Below, one piece after another: positions 1 to 11,121 of a stretch of 64,000 nucleotides of DNA. The stretch spans positions 26,846,001 to 26,910,000 of the forward strand of contig NC_083379.1 in the NCBI RefSeq assembly GCF_031755915.1. The letters run 5' to 3'. Source of the DNA: Ziziphus jujuba (taxonomy: Eukaryota > Streptophyta > Magnoliopsida > Rosales > Rhamnaceae). Made by a program: the position numbers and the translations under genes. Under the pieces are notes generated by a model. The model saw only the letters and a list, made by a program, of their open reading frames with translations, searched no databases and was not told where the DNA came from. Positions within the stretch are counted from its first letter, which is position 1. Each line of letters opens with the position of its first letter.

Positions 1-262
1 TGAATAAAGAGGAGACTACAATTTTGATTCAAAGTGAGAGTGATTCTCTTGGTTCTCTAAGAACTATATCGAACTTTTTCAAGCTTTGTTTGTGGAGTTG
101 AAATTCAACTTATCAATACCTATGTGGCGTCTTCACTATACCAAGGTTCTTACCTCAAATATAGGTAACGGGTCGAGGTCTTCCATTGATAACTTGTAAT
201 TAGACGGTCCTAATTCACTCTTTGTTACGGGTTTAGAGGCAGGTCGCTCTAGGTTCGTATCA
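1..262 (+). repeat. Family A LTR, 3' part (R-U5), cut by window edge
   Basis: The 3' part of a family A LTR, by alignment with the full copy at 42811-43756. It starts just after the TATA box position and ends in TTCGTATCA at 262, followed at once by a tRNA-Met primer site. It is therefore the 5' LTR of the element that continues to 4682. The U3 part lies outside the window. Confidence 0.85.
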
Positions 263-265
263 ATT

Positions 266-279
266 TGGTATCAGAGACA
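266..279 (+). other. Primer binding site, tRNA-iMet type
   Basis: TGGTATCAGAGACA, three bases after the LTR end. It differs by one base from TGGTATCAGAGCCA, the complement of the 3' end of plant initiator tRNA-Met used by many gypsy elements. It fixes the orientation and 5' boundary of this element. Confidence 0.88.
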
Positions 280-907
280 AATTTTGGTTAGTCTTAAACA
301 TTTGCATTCATATATTCAATAAAAAAAAAAAAAGAAAGAAGGGTTTGCAGCAACATATATAAAAAATAAATAAATAAAATAAAATAAATTTTGTTCTTGT
401 GGTTTGTGGCATTGAATTATTGAGATTTCAAGAGAAACCAGGTAGTCTGAAATTTTTTAGCTGATTTGAGGAGCACCAAAAACAAGCCAAAATCAATACC
501 AAAGATAAGGTTTGGTGAATATTCACTAATTCCATTTTGCAAATCTCATTCCAATTTGCTCTTCACATTCTAGTTTCTTTTGTTCTTGCTAAATTTCTTG
601 TTGGCGGTTTCATCATTGCCTTTTTCTTGTTACTTTTCATTCTATTTGTCTTTTTAGCCGTATTTTCATAACTTTTTTGTAGTTATATTTGGATTGTTAC
701 TTGCTAGTTTGTTTTAGTTTGAAATTAGTTGGCCAAGGACCAAATAGAATTACTAGAGTGGTAAAAGGCAAGAAAGGTCAGAATTATAGAGGATAAAAGC
801 CGAGCTATAACTAGAGTACAAACACGAGTGACCTTGAATTTGAGCAAGACACATGAGGGAGTGTTGTGAGGCCTTTCTTTTTTACTAACAAATTTTGCAG
901 AAAAATC
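280..907 (+). other. Family A untranslated leader
   Basis: Non-coding leader between the primer site and the gag start. It holds A-rich tracts near 320-385 and a block at 817-867 (ACACGAGTG ... ACACATGAGGGAGTG) that recurs just before gag in the other A and C elements. No long open frame is shared between copies. Confidence 0.75.
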
Positions 908-2002
908 ATGTCACAAGACAAAAGCAAAGAAAGCATGGATGAAACTCCAGGTGTCGCTGATCCGAAGTTATACATTCAAGCCATGGTGGCAGAACTTCAA
1001 AGAGCACTATGGTTGGAGATTGGGCATATCCATGATAGGTTGGATAGGATGGAATCATCAATCCAAACATCGCAGCCACAACCTCCACAAAGGTTTGCTC
1101 ATCAACGTGGTAGAGGAAGAAATACTCCAAGAAGGGAAGAATGGTAATGTGTGGGAGATGACTATGAGGAAGAAGAGGAAGACATTAGTTCGGGAACCAA
1201 CCAATTCTGTGGGAGAGAGAGGTTAGACCAAGGCAGTGACTGTGGAGGAATTAAGATGAAAATACCATCATTCCAAGGTAAAGTGATCCAGAAGCATATC
1301 TCCAGTGGGAGAAGAGGAATGAGATGGTATTTGATTGTCAGAATTACTCGGAGGCAAAAAAAAGTGAAATTAGCAGCTGTTGAATTCACGGACTATGCTA
1401 TTGGATGGTGGGACAAAGAGACACTTTCTAAGAGGCGAGTAGGACAAAGACCTACAGATACATGGGAGGAGATGAAGGCTTTGATGAGGAAGCGTTTTGT
1501 ACCTAGCCATTACTATAGGAGCATTTTTCAGAAATTACAAAGCTTGTCTCAAGGAAATAGAAGTGTGGAGGACTATTATAAGGAGATGGAAATCCTTATA
1601 ATGAGGGCTAATGTTGAGGAGGATAGGGAGGCTACAATGGCACATTTCTTGGCTCGTTTGAATAAGGGAAAAGCAAATCAAGTGGACTTGCACCATTATG
1701 TGGTGATTGAGGAGATGCTGCACATGGCCATCAAAGTAGAGTAACAACACAAGAGGAGGGGTACCACAAGACCTAGTATTGCTCAACACACTTGGAAAGC
1801 AAGCCCATCCACATGGAAACCAAATCAGCCCAATTTTGAAGATAAAGCCACCACATGGCCTAAATTCGAAGTTAAGGCTGAACCACCCTCATCTAAGCAA
1901 GTAAGTAAATCCTATTCATCTTCAACTAGAGATCGAGATATCATGTGCTTTAAATGTTAAGGCAAGGGCCATATTGCATGTCAATGTCCTAATAAGAAGG
2001 TC
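908..2002 (+). pseudogene. gag: gag polyprotein, family A, broken (copy 1)
   Basis: Capsid/nucleocapsid region of a gypsy gag. The start MSQDKSKESMDETPGVADP is shared by all A copies, followed by an arginine/glycine-rich stretch, an acidic stretch (EEEEED) and the capsid core with SDPEAYLEW and WWDKET homology. A CCHC knuckle (CX2CX4HX4C) lies at 1946-1987 but has a stop in it (TAA 1958-1960). Other lesions are a TAA at 1145-1147, a one-base deletion near 1280 (in-frame copies read GGTAAAAGTGATCC), a compensating insertion in the A run near 1360, and a stop at 1742-1744. It cannot make full-length Gag. The first stop, the 1280 deletion and the 1742 stop also occur in the copy at 51018-51976. 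Confidence 0.87.
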
Positions 2003-2617
2003 ATGGTGATTCGGGAAAGTGGAGACATTGAAACTGAGGAAGAAGAGTCAAATAGTGAATCCATGCCACCATTGGAGGACGTTGGTGATGAAGATGAAGA
2101 AGATTACATGTATCCAGTTGGAGGGGACTTGTCATTCATTGCTAGAAGAGCTTTAACTGTGCATAAAGATGAGAAGGAAGTGCAACGAAAGAACATCTTT
2201 CATACTAGGTGCAAAGTCAAGGATAAGGTATGTAGTATGATTATTGATGGAGGAAGTTGTACTAATGTTGCTAGTCTTACTATGGTTGAAAAGCTCGGTT
2301 TACCCACTATGAAGCATCCAGAACCATATAAGCTACAATAGCTTAATGATTGTGGAGAGTTGAAGGTGAATAGGCAAGTGAAGATGGCATTCTCTATTGG
2401 TGATTATGAAGATGAGGTTATTTGTGATGTGGTACCAATGCAAGCTGGTCATTTGCTTTTAGGACGTCCGTGGGAATTTGATAGGGATACTAATCATCAT
2501 GGTCGAACTAATAAGGTTGTCTTCAATTTCAAGGGTAAACGAGTGGTGCTTATGCCGATGACTCCTAAACAAGTTTTTGATGATCAATTGGCTTTACAAA
2601 GGGGGGAGAGAAGCTGA
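2003..2617 (+). pseudogene. Aspartic protease region of pol, family A (copy 1)
   Basis: Retropepsin-like domain following an acidic linker (near 2030-2110). The active-site motif reads IIDGGSCTNVAS at about 2240-2275, the D-G-G form usual in this plant gypsy group, and the C-terminal half has HLLLGRPW near 2448. A TAG at 2339-2341 replaces a tryptophan codon (TGG in the minus copy at 15932-16383) and splits the domain. The same TAG is at the matching place in the copy near 52313. Confidence 0.87.
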
Positions 2618-3774
2618 AAAACAACACACTTAAACTCTATCCAAGCACTAAGAGAAGAAAAAGAGTGGTGAGGATGAGAGTGTGAGTGAATAAGAAAAGA
2701 AAAAGTGTGGAAAGAAAAAAAGAGAGTTTTTATGCAAAATAGAGTGAGATGAAGAAGCTTTTTTGTTGTAAAAAGCCTATGATTGTAATGATGTACAAAG
2801 AAGCATATATGAATCATTTAACTAACCCTTATAAATCTGTTTTGCTTAGTTCTATTATTTCTCTTTTGCAGCATTTTGATGATGTCTTTCCCGAGGAGAT
2901 TCCAAGTGGGTTACCATCGATTGGAGGGATCGAACATCAAATTGATTTTGTTCCAAGATCAACAATTCCAAACCATTCGGCTTATAGGAGTAATCCAGAG
3001 AAGCCAAAGGAACTTTAAAGACAGGTAAGTGAATTGCTTGAAAATGGGTATGTTAGAGAGAGCATGAGTCCATGTGCTGTACCTGTGTTATTAGTCCCTA
3101 AGAAAGACGGAACACAGAGAATATGTGTAGATTGTAGGGCTATTAAGAATATAACTGTCAAATATCGTCACCCTATTCTTAGGTTAGATGATATGCTTGA
3201 TGAATTGTATGGTGCATGCATTTTTTCAATTTAAGAGTGGTTATCATCAAATTCGCATGAAGGTGATGAATGGAAAACAACATTTAAAACAAAATATGGT
3301 TTGTATGAGTGGTTGGTTATGCCATTTGGGTTAACTAATGCTCCAAGTACTTTCATGAGACTTATGAATCATGTTTTGTGTGCTTACATTGGAAAATTTG
3401 TGGTTGTGTACTTTGATGATATCCTTGTATATAGTAGGAGTTTAGAAGAGCATGTAGGGCATCTTAGCTTAATTTTAGATGTTCTTAGGAAAGAAAGACT
3501 TTATGCCAATCTTAAAAAGTGTGACTTTTGTAAATCTGAGCTTGTGTTTTTAGGCTTTGTGATTTGTACTGCAGGTACCAAAGTTGATCAAGAGAAGGTG
3601 AAAGCCATTCAAGAGTGGCCCATGCTAATTAGTATCACCCAAGTTAGAAGCTTCCATGGTTTGGCTAGTTTCTATCGAAGGTTTGTTAAAGATTTTAGTA
3701 CTGTTGCTGCACCTTTGATAGAGGTTATTAAGAAGAGTGTAGGTTTTCAATGGGGAGAAGCTCAAGAAAGGTCT
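2618..3774 (+). pseudogene. Reverse transcriptase region of pol, family A (copy 1)
   Basis: A lysine-rich linker (2640-2760), then the RT fingers and palm. Recognisable motifs are [47 protein letters not shown] and the catalytic YFDDIL with the two aspartates at 3415-3420, followed by ANLKKCDFC and LGFVI. It is disabled by TAA 3016-3018, loss of the KIDL codons near 3229, and a four-base deletion near 3256. The palm itself stays open from 3301. RNase H follows in the same frame. Confidence 0.9.
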
Positions 3775-4190
3775 TTTAATTTGTTAAAAGACAAACTAAC
3801 AAATGCTCCTTTATTGGTGTTGCCTAACTTTTCCAAAACTTTTGAGATTGAATGCGATGCATCAGGAATAGGTATAGGTGCTGTTTTGATGCAGGAGGGA
3901 AAACCAATTACTTATTTCAATGAAAAGCTAAGTGGGGCCGCCTCAAACTACCCAACTTATGATAAAGAGCTATATGCATTGGTTAGAGCATTGAAGACAT
4001 GGCAGCACTACATGTGACCTAAAGAGTTTGTGAATCATAGGGATCATGAGTCCTTGAAGCACATAAAGGGACAAGGAAAGCTTAATAGGCGCCATGGCAA
4101 GTGGATGGAATTTATTGAAACATTTCCCTATGTTATTAGCTACAAGAAAGGTAAGGAAAACATTGTAGCTGATGCATTATCCTGCAGGTA
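3775..4190 (+). pseudogene. RNase H region of pol, family A (copy 1)
   Basis: RNase H joined to RT. The first catalytic aspartate is in ECDASG (GAT 3856-3858), followed by [33 protein letters not shown], then after a TGA at 4015-4017 (TGG expected) the tail [11 protein letters not shown] and NIVADALS. The TGA is shared with the copy at 53993-53995. Confidence 0.87.
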
Positions 4191-4682
4191 TGTATTACGC
4201 TCTACTTTGGATGCTAAATTACTTGGTTTTGAACAAATTAAAGAATTATATGCTTTAGATCATGACTTTGGTGAAATTTACAAACATTTTGAAAGGCATG
4301 CTGAGGGAAAGTTTTATAGATTTGAAGGATTCTTGTTTAGGAAAAATAAACTTTGTGTGCTAAGTTGTTCTTTGCGTGATTTACTTGTTAGAGAATCTCA
4401 TGTGGGGGATTAATGGGACACTTTGGAATAGCTAAAATCTTAGCTGTTCTACAAGAGCATTTTTAGCCTAAAACAAGGTAGGGATTCGATTTTTGTGCAT
4501 CTCATATTTTATTGCATGTCATAAAACCGATGATGCATCTCATATTGCTGATTTGTTTTTTAAAGAAATTGTTGGGTTGCATGGAATGCCTAGAACAAGT
4601 GTCTGACAGAGATGTAAAATTCTTAAGTTACTTTTGGAAAACATTGTGGGCTAAGTTGGGTACTAAATTGTTGTTTTCTACT
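4191..4682 (+). pseudogene. Integrase remnant, family A (copy 1), cut by Athila LTR
   Basis: N-terminal linker and zinc-binding part of integrase ([10 protein letters not shown] near 4385), then a deletion near 4454 that removes the rest of the zinc domain and the first catalytic aspartate region, and a second deletion near 4494 that removes the [11 protein letters not shown] segment. The DRDAKF motif region survives near 4607 with a frameshift. The sequence stops at 4682, where a family B LTR begins; the missing part would start CATCCACAAACTGA as in the copy near 54668. Both deletions recur at 54437-54475. Confidence 0.83.
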
Positions 4683-6411
4683 TGTTAGGTCTAAAATATT
4701 GATGATTTTATGCCATATATAAGCTTAATATTTGTTAGTTTGTGTTAATATGTTATGGAAATATACTTAATTATGTATTTTTCTTAATCTAGGTAAAAGA
4801 GGAAGAATTTTAAGAAAACAACCATAAAAATGGATTCCTTGGGTTGAATTATGGTGGGAAGTAAGATTTGAGCTCGAACGGACTAAGCATTAAAAAGATT
4901 CCAAAAAGATACCTTGAAGATTCCATAAAGATTCTATCGGGAATTTCATGATGGAAGTGGATGTCATATGAATCATCACGATCTGAGAATTTCAAATGTC
5001 TCGTTATTTTTGGATTTCGAGGTGCGAGCAAGGAGTTATCATCATTCAAAGTTTAGAATTTATAAAAAATAATATTCTAGTTAAATCTCCACCATTGATC
5101 AAAAGAGGGAATCAAGGCAATTTGAGGGCCAAGATAAAAACAAGTGGCAATAATTGGTTAATTTATCATTAATGAGGCACATGTCATGTCACATGCTTCA
5201 TTAAGGGTAAATTAGACTAATTAACTATTTTTTTAGGAGGAATTATCTAGTAGTAGAGACCAAGTAATATACAGTTTCCTTTTTACACATGAAATTCGTC
5301 CAACCCTTTTCATGGCATAAAAAAGGTATCTTCCAAGACTCCCACATTGAAAATAAAGAGAGAAAAAGATTCCCAAGGCCCTATATATATAGCCCCCACC
5401 ACATTGAAGGAAGATATACAAGTTTAGAGAGTTATTTAAGAGCTTTTAGGAGGCTTAAATAGAAACAAACCAAATTTTGGGAGTTTCTAAGATTCTCTTA
5501 AGGGTTCTAGGGTTTTAAAGTTTTAGAGTTTTAGAAGATCAATTGGAGAGCTTGGAGGAGGCAGAGAGATGTGGGCTTGCTTGGAGAAGAAGGCTACGAC
5601 TTTGAGAGCTCTTGGAGGAGAATTTCTTCAATAGTTTTTATTCTCTTTTCCTTTCTCTTTAATTGTGAATCTTATTATTTTTAATAATTATGGATGTTGA
5701 AATTATTTTTACCATGAACTAATTTTCATAGCTAGGGCTATGATGTAGCCCTAACTATGAAGGTTTAATTATTTTAATATATGTAGAGTTTTATTTAATT
5801 AGTAATATGTTTTGTTAATAAATCATTGGTATACTTAATGCTTTCATAGGCCGGAAGGAATGAATGATTTTAATAATATTTGAGCTTGGAAAAGGATAAT
5901 ATTATGGATCTCCAATGATTTACATGAATGCATAATTGATTGGAAAATAGTTATGTCTCATGCCATATTATTTGCTTAATCTATGCTTGATGAATTTGCA
6001 TGATTTAATTTATAGGCCGGAAGGAATAAATTAGGTTATGAGAATATTATCAATTGTGAGTGGAAACTACTTTTAATTAATTTTGTGATTAAGTGTGGTT
6101 AACAAAATTACTAGTTAATTAAATTCACATATTTAAGTAATTAAATTGGAATAGTTAGTGGTGAAATCAAATGCCATAGTGTTCATAATTATTCAATTCT
6201 CTTACTTGAAATTGATCTAATTTTAATTGATTGCTTTTGTTTAATTTAGTTTATTTAGTTTTCAATTGCCATCTTAAATTTTAGTTCAAATATTATCAAA
6301 ACCTAATTATCTTTGGTACTTAATACTTAATCCCTTGGGTACGACAACCCTATTTTTCCACTTTATTACTTGAAAACGATTCGTGCACTTGCGAGTTGAT
6401 TTTACACATCA
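4683..6411 (+). repeat. Family B LTR, full length, +
   Basis: 1729 bp, from TGTTAGGTCT to TTTACACATCA, directly followed by a primer site. It has a TATA run at 5381-5392. Near-identical LTRs lie at 9234-10963 (minus) and 62476-64000 (minus, cut), with deleted ones at 31066-31869 and 61720-62040. Confidence 0.9.
5381..5392 (+). promoter_or_regulatory. Putative TATA box of family B LTR
   Basis: CTATATATATAG in the middle of the LTR, where the U3 promoter would sit. The inverted LTR has the equivalent TATATATA at 10248-10255. Transcription would start about 30 bases downstream (inference). Confidence 0.55.
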
Positions 6412-6417
6412 AGTTTT

Positions 6418-6437
6418 TGGCGCCGTTGCCGGGGATT
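6418..6437 (+). other. Primer binding site, tRNA-Asp type (Athila)
   Basis: TGGCGCCGTTGCCGGGGATT, starting six bases after the LTR end. This is the primer site typical of plant Athila/Tat gypsy elements, matching the tRNA-Asp 3' end. Confidence 0.88.
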
Positions 6438-6815
6438 AAGGCATTAATATTAATTCGGATTGGGTTTAGTAGTACTTTGAACATTGTTTTCTTATTTTAA
6501 ATTTTTATATTTGTTTCTTAATTTTGGTTTTAGTGTTGCATGCTAGGGTTTTAATTCTTTGCTTGTTTGGCCAACTTGCTTTGAGTTTTTAATACTTATT
6601 TTGTGGTACTTGAAGCCAAAATTGTATTTTTAATTTATTGGTGTCTAGGTTAAAAGTTATGCATACTTAGGGGTTTTTCTTATTTTCAACTTTCTTTTAT
6701 CTTTATTATTTTCAATTTTAGTTTGTATATTAGGGTTTAATTTTAATTGTTTGCTTGATAAACTTGCAATTAATTTGAATCTTTGTTTTGTTAGTGTTTT
6801 CGTTGTAGGAAAATC
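6438..6815 (+). other. Family B leader
   Basis: AT-rich leader between primer site and the gag-like start. Its first part, to 6543, is repeated inverted at 9103-9207. No conserved reading frame. Confidence 0.65.
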
Positions 6816-8102
6816 ATGGAATATCAAGCTTTTGGTCATCAACCTTATTGGGATTATGGGGTGCCAACTAGTTCTCCAAGTGAAAATTTTATCGAGTTAC
6901 AAAAGAATCTTGCTATGATGTCTAAACTCGTTGCAAATTTTGGAGTTCAAGCTGTACCTTGTGAATGGTGTGGAGTAAATCACTCAAGTTAAAATTGTCA
7001 AGTGGGGAATTCTTTTGCTTCAGAAGACTCAATTGAAGACTTATCAAGAAGAAGACAATATAATCAAGTTGCAAATTTTAGGATTCAAGCTATAACATGT
7101 CAATGGTGTGGAGGCAAACATTTAAGTGAACATTGTCAAGTGGGAAATCCTTTTGCTCCGGAGGAGCCATTCGAAGACTTTCCCAACACATATAATTCTG
7201 GATGGAGTGATCGACAAAGTTATTCAAGGTATGACAATTCAGATCTTTCAAGTTATCAAGTGAGCACATCTTTGATTGAGTGTATGGAAAGGCATAGGGA
7301 AACATTTTCTAAATGTTATGATGCGATTGGCAAGTTGCAAAATCAATATTCTCCAAGTACAAACTTTCAAGTTCAATTGGAGCAACCAACGACAACTTTT
7401 TCACAAGGATCTCAAAAAAACTTGGAAATTAACATGGAGATTACTTGTAATAAGCAAGTTGATGAATTTGAATCCTTTCAAGAGCCACATAATGATGACA
7501 AATTTGAGGAACATGAAGAGGTGTCTATAAGGAGTGAAATGCAGCAAGAATCTTCAATTTTGGATAATTTTAATGAGGTACACACACATGACCAAGATTG
7601 CCCACCACAAGAAGTTTCCCAACGCACTATCACTAGTTCATGGGAATTTTCTAATTTTCCTTCAAATTCATCGCAAAAAGGGCTTAAGGATCATGAAGAG
7701 GATAAGTCAAGGAATTAATCAAGCCAAAAGTTGGCCAAATCCGATGAGTATAAAGCTATGGCCGCACTTCAAGAAGATTGCTTACCAACAGAGACTAAAT
7801 CTCAAATTTTCAAGCCAAATATTGAATTTTCAAGAGCCCAAGATGTATATCCATGCTCCAAAAATGCAATTGAGGTTGAATGCATCCCAAAAGGAGACAA
7901 ACAAAGCATTTTTGGACCTAAAAGAATCCAATCTACCGAAAAGAAAGTTCAATTCATGCTTTTAGTTCAAATTGAGACTTATATAGGACAAGCAGTTAAA
8001 AGTTTGCTAAGGCCACAAGATCATCATCATGCACAATTTCCATATCATAAGCTTGGACAATATTATGAGGATGACATCATTTATATATTTAATCCGGGTT
8101 GA
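6816..8102 (+). pseudogene. gag-like zinc-knuckle protein of a pol-less Athila derivative
   Basis: One reading frame of 429 codons from ATG 6816 to the stop at 8100-8102, interrupted by TAA 6990-6992 and TAA 7716-7718. It opens MEYQAFGHQPYWDYG and carries two knuckles of the spacing CX2CX3HX4C: CEWCGVNHSS(stop)NC near 6963-6998, and CQWCGGKHLSEHC at about 7098-7138. The segment FPNTYNSGWSD resembles the sequence after the knuckle in Athila Gag (recalled family knowledge). The second half is rich in E, Q, N and S and has no catalytic motif. No protease, RT, RNase H or integrase follows, so any movement would need a helper. The first stop lies inside knuckle 1, where other Athila Gags have a glutamate. 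Confidence 0.72.
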
Positions 8103-9102
8103 ACATCAAAAGGATGAAGTCAAGCTAATGACTTTAAACAAGCGCTCTTGGGAGGCAACCCATGTTTCTTTCTTTACCTTATATTTATCTATTTATTTTA
8201 GTTGTTTTCTTGTTTTTAGGTTGTTTTGATGTGTTTTGTTTGAGTTTTTGCAAGGTTTTAAGATGTTTAGGTGTAAAAGAGCAAAAGACGAATGTTGAGA
8301 ATTTCAAGTCTAAAGTTAGGTTTTTGGAGTATAACCACCTTGAATATGCATTGGAGTACATCAAATTGTATGGATACATGCCCTTCTTTTTGGCCGCATG
8401 GTGTGTAGGGAAAATGCAACATGTAGGTTTTTCCCAAATTTTCACATTGCGAGGAACATTCCATGTTTTCAAAGGGGAGTACTCTTTACCTTTTATTTAC
8501 TTTTGCTTTATTTTATGTTTTTCACAATGAGGACATTGTTCATTTTAAGTTTGGGGTTGAAAAGCATGCTTTGCATCTTTTAAATCTTGTCCATTTAAGT
8601 GTTTTTATAAGTTTTCAAAAATGTTAGTTTTAGTTTTTAATTTCCTTCATTATGAAAAAAAAAAAAAAATTGTTTTTGTGGTGTTTTCTTAAGTACTTTA
8701 ATGAGCCAATGATAAGACTATGATTGAAAATAAATTGGTTTTTAGATGGTGGATTTGTTTTTGTGTATGCCTAAATGCTTGAATTTATATTCATATATTG
8801 TTACTTTCAATAAATTTTGAGCACATAATCAATAATGCATAATTTAGATTGTGTTTTGAAGAAGGTTTGCATGAATTAGAGTACTTTATTATTAATTGAA
8901 CTCTTGAACTTGCTTGATTATTGCTTGAGGGGAAATCCTAGGTGGATGCATTACTAAGAATATGATTTAGGCCATCTTTGTTTAAGTTTGAGCCTTTCAA
9001 GCCAATCTAATACATTATCTTCCACTAGTACCTTATTTGAGCCTTTAGGATGCATAAAGATTTATTAGAGCCCTTTCTTCATTAAATTTGAGCCTTTAGG
9101 GT
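8103..9102 (+). other. Family B 3' internal non-coding region
   Basis: No supported gene. It holds GCGCTCTTGGGAGGCAACCC at about 8141-8160, a motif I recognise from the region after pol in other Athila-type elements; a G-rich candidate polypurine tract AAGTTTGGGG at 8547-8556; a poly-A run at 8654-8669; and repeated GAGCCTTTAGG-type phrases (8992-9097). It ends abruptly at the palindrome junction instead of at a 3' LTR. Confidence 0.6.
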
Positions 9103-9207
9103 GCATGCAACACTAAAACCAAAATTAAGAAATAAATATAAAAATTTAAAATAAGAAACAATGTTCAAAGTACTACTAAACCCATTCTGAATTAATATTA
9201 ATGCCTT

Positions 9208-9227
9208 AATCCCCGGCAACGGCGCCA
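9208..9227 (-). other. Second tRNA-Asp-type primer site, inverted
   Basis: Exact reverse complement of the site at 6418-6437, six bases inside the inverted LTR. It faces the first site across the spacer. Leader sequence (9103-9207) lies on its inner side. Confidence 0.88.
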
Positions 9228-9233
9228 AAAACT

Positions 9234-10963
9234 TGATGTGTAAAATCAACTCGCAAATGCACGAATCGTTTTCAAGTAATAAAGTGGAAAAATAGGGTTG
9301 TCGTACCCAAGGGATTAAGTATTAAGTACCAAAGATAATTAGGTTTTGATAATATTTGAACTAAAATTTAAGATAGCAATTGAAAACTAAATAAACTAAA
9401 TTAAACAAAAGCAATCAATTAAAATTAGATCAATTTCAAGTAAGAGAGAGAATTGAATAATTATGAATACTAGGGCATTTGATTTCACCACTAACTATTC
9501 CAATTTAATTACTTAAATATGTGAATTTAATTAACTAGTAATTTTGTTAACCACACTTAATCACAAAATTAATCAAAAGTAGTTTCCATTCACAATTGAT
9601 AATATTCACATAACCCAATTTATTCCTTCCGGCCTATAAATTAAATCATGCAAATTCATCAAGCATAGATTAAGCAAATAATATGGCATGAGACATAACT
9701 ATTTTCCAATCAATTATGCATTCATGTAAATCATTGTAGATCCATAATATTATCCTTTTCCAAGCTCAACTATTATTAAAATCATTTATTCCTTCCGGCC
9801 TATGAAAGCATTAAGTATAGCAATGATTTATTAACAAAACATATTACTAATTAAATAAAACTCAACATATATTAAACTAATTAAACCTTCATACTTAGGG
9901 CTACATCATAGCCCTAGCTATGAAAATTAGTTCATGGTAAAAATAATTTCAACATCCATAATTATTAAAAATAATAAGATTCACAATTAAAGAGAATAAA
10001 AACTATTGAAGAAATTCTCCTTCAAGAGCTCTCAAAGTCGTAGCCTTCTTCTCCAAGCAAGCCCACGTCTTTATGCCTCCTCCAAGCTCTCCAATTGATC
10101 TTCTAAAACTCTAAAACTTTAAAACTCTAGAACCCTTAAGAGAATCTTAGAAACTCCCAAAATTTGGTTTGTTTCTATTTAAGCCTTCTAAAAGCTCTAA
10201 AATAACTCTCTAAACTTGTATATCTTCCTTCAATGTGGTGGGGGCAATATATATAAGACCTTGGGAATCTTTTTCTCTCCTTATTTTCAATGTGGGAGTC
10301 TTGGAAGATACCTTTTTCAGGCCATGAAAAGGGTTGGACGAATTTCATGTGTAAAAAGAAAACTGGACATTACTTGCTCTCTACTACTTTCCTTTTATCT
10401 AATTCCTCATAAAAAAATAGTTAATTAGTCTAATTTACCCTTAATGAAGCATGTGACATGACATGTGCCTCATTAATGATAAATTAAGCAATTATTGCCA
10501 CTTGTTTTTATCTTGGCCCTCAAATTGCCTAGATTCCCTCTTTTGATCAATGGTGGAGATTTAACTAGAATATTATTTTTTATAAATCCTAAACTTTAAA
10601 TGATGATAACTCTTTGCTCGCACCTCGAAATCCAAAAATAATGAGACATTTGAAATCCTCAGATCGTGATGATTCATATGACATCCACTTCTATCATGAA
10701 ATTCCCGATAGAATCTTTATGGAATCTTCAAGGTATCTTTTTGGAATCTTTTTAATGCTTAGTCTGTTCGAGCTCAAATCTTGCTTCCCACCATAATTCG
10801 ACCCAAGGAATCCATTTTTATGGTTGTTTTCTTAAAATTCTTCCTCTTTTACCTAGATTAAGAAAAATACATAATTAAGTATCTTTCCATAACAAATTAA
10901 CACAAACTAACAAATATTAAACTATAAATATAGCATAAAGTCATCAATATTTTAGACCTAACA
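9234..10963 (-). repeat. Family B LTR, full length, minus
   Basis: 1730 bp, reverse complement of 4683-6411 with scattered differences. On the + strand it starts TGATGTGTAAAATC and ends GACCTAACA. The flank at 10964-10968 is GACCC, which recurs next to the other minus B LTR at 62471-62475. Confidence 0.9.
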
Positions 10964-11121
10964 GACCCATTTTGGTTCATCTTTAGTAATGAACATGCTT
11001 CCTTGATATGTCAACACCTCTTGGATTAAATCATTTAGTGTTTCTTTAAACCACTTTGTTCTAGATCTGGTCATTGGTCCTGTAGCTCTAGTTAAACCAC
11101 TTCCTAGTTATGTCCTTATCA
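10964..11121 (-). repeat. Family A LTR fragment (U3 start), minus
   Basis: The first ~158 bp of an A LTR in minus orientation, ending at the LTR start (TTATCA at 11116-11121). It is the 3' LTR of the minus pol derivative on its right, cut on the left by the B LTR. Confidence 0.82.

Larger units (their letters stand above)
4683..10963. mobile_element. Family B (Athila-type) inverted-LTR composite
   Basis: Two full-length B LTRs in opposite orientation, each followed inward by a tRNA-Asp-type primer site and about 125 bp of leader. The arms are 4683-6543 and 9103-10963, each 1861 bp; the spacer 6544-9102 holds a gag-like reading frame and a 3' untranslated region. The arms end at GCATGC on both sides. 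A normal element would have LTRs in the same orientation, a single primer site and a polypurine tract before the 3' LTR. The 5-bp flanks differ (CTACT on the left, GACCC on the right), and the flanking elements also differ, so this is not one simple insertion. Confidence 0.85.

Noticed and set aside
5233..5421. Small frames in the B LTR (also at 10216, 10614 and 4849)
   Set aside because: They lie in LTR promoter sequence, overlap the TATA region and are not preserved between LTR copies.
8162..8530. Hydrophobic open frame after the gag-like frame, possible envelope gene
   Set aside because: T-rich non-coding DNA gives such frames by chance; no signal peptide, cysteine pattern or copy elsewhere supports it.
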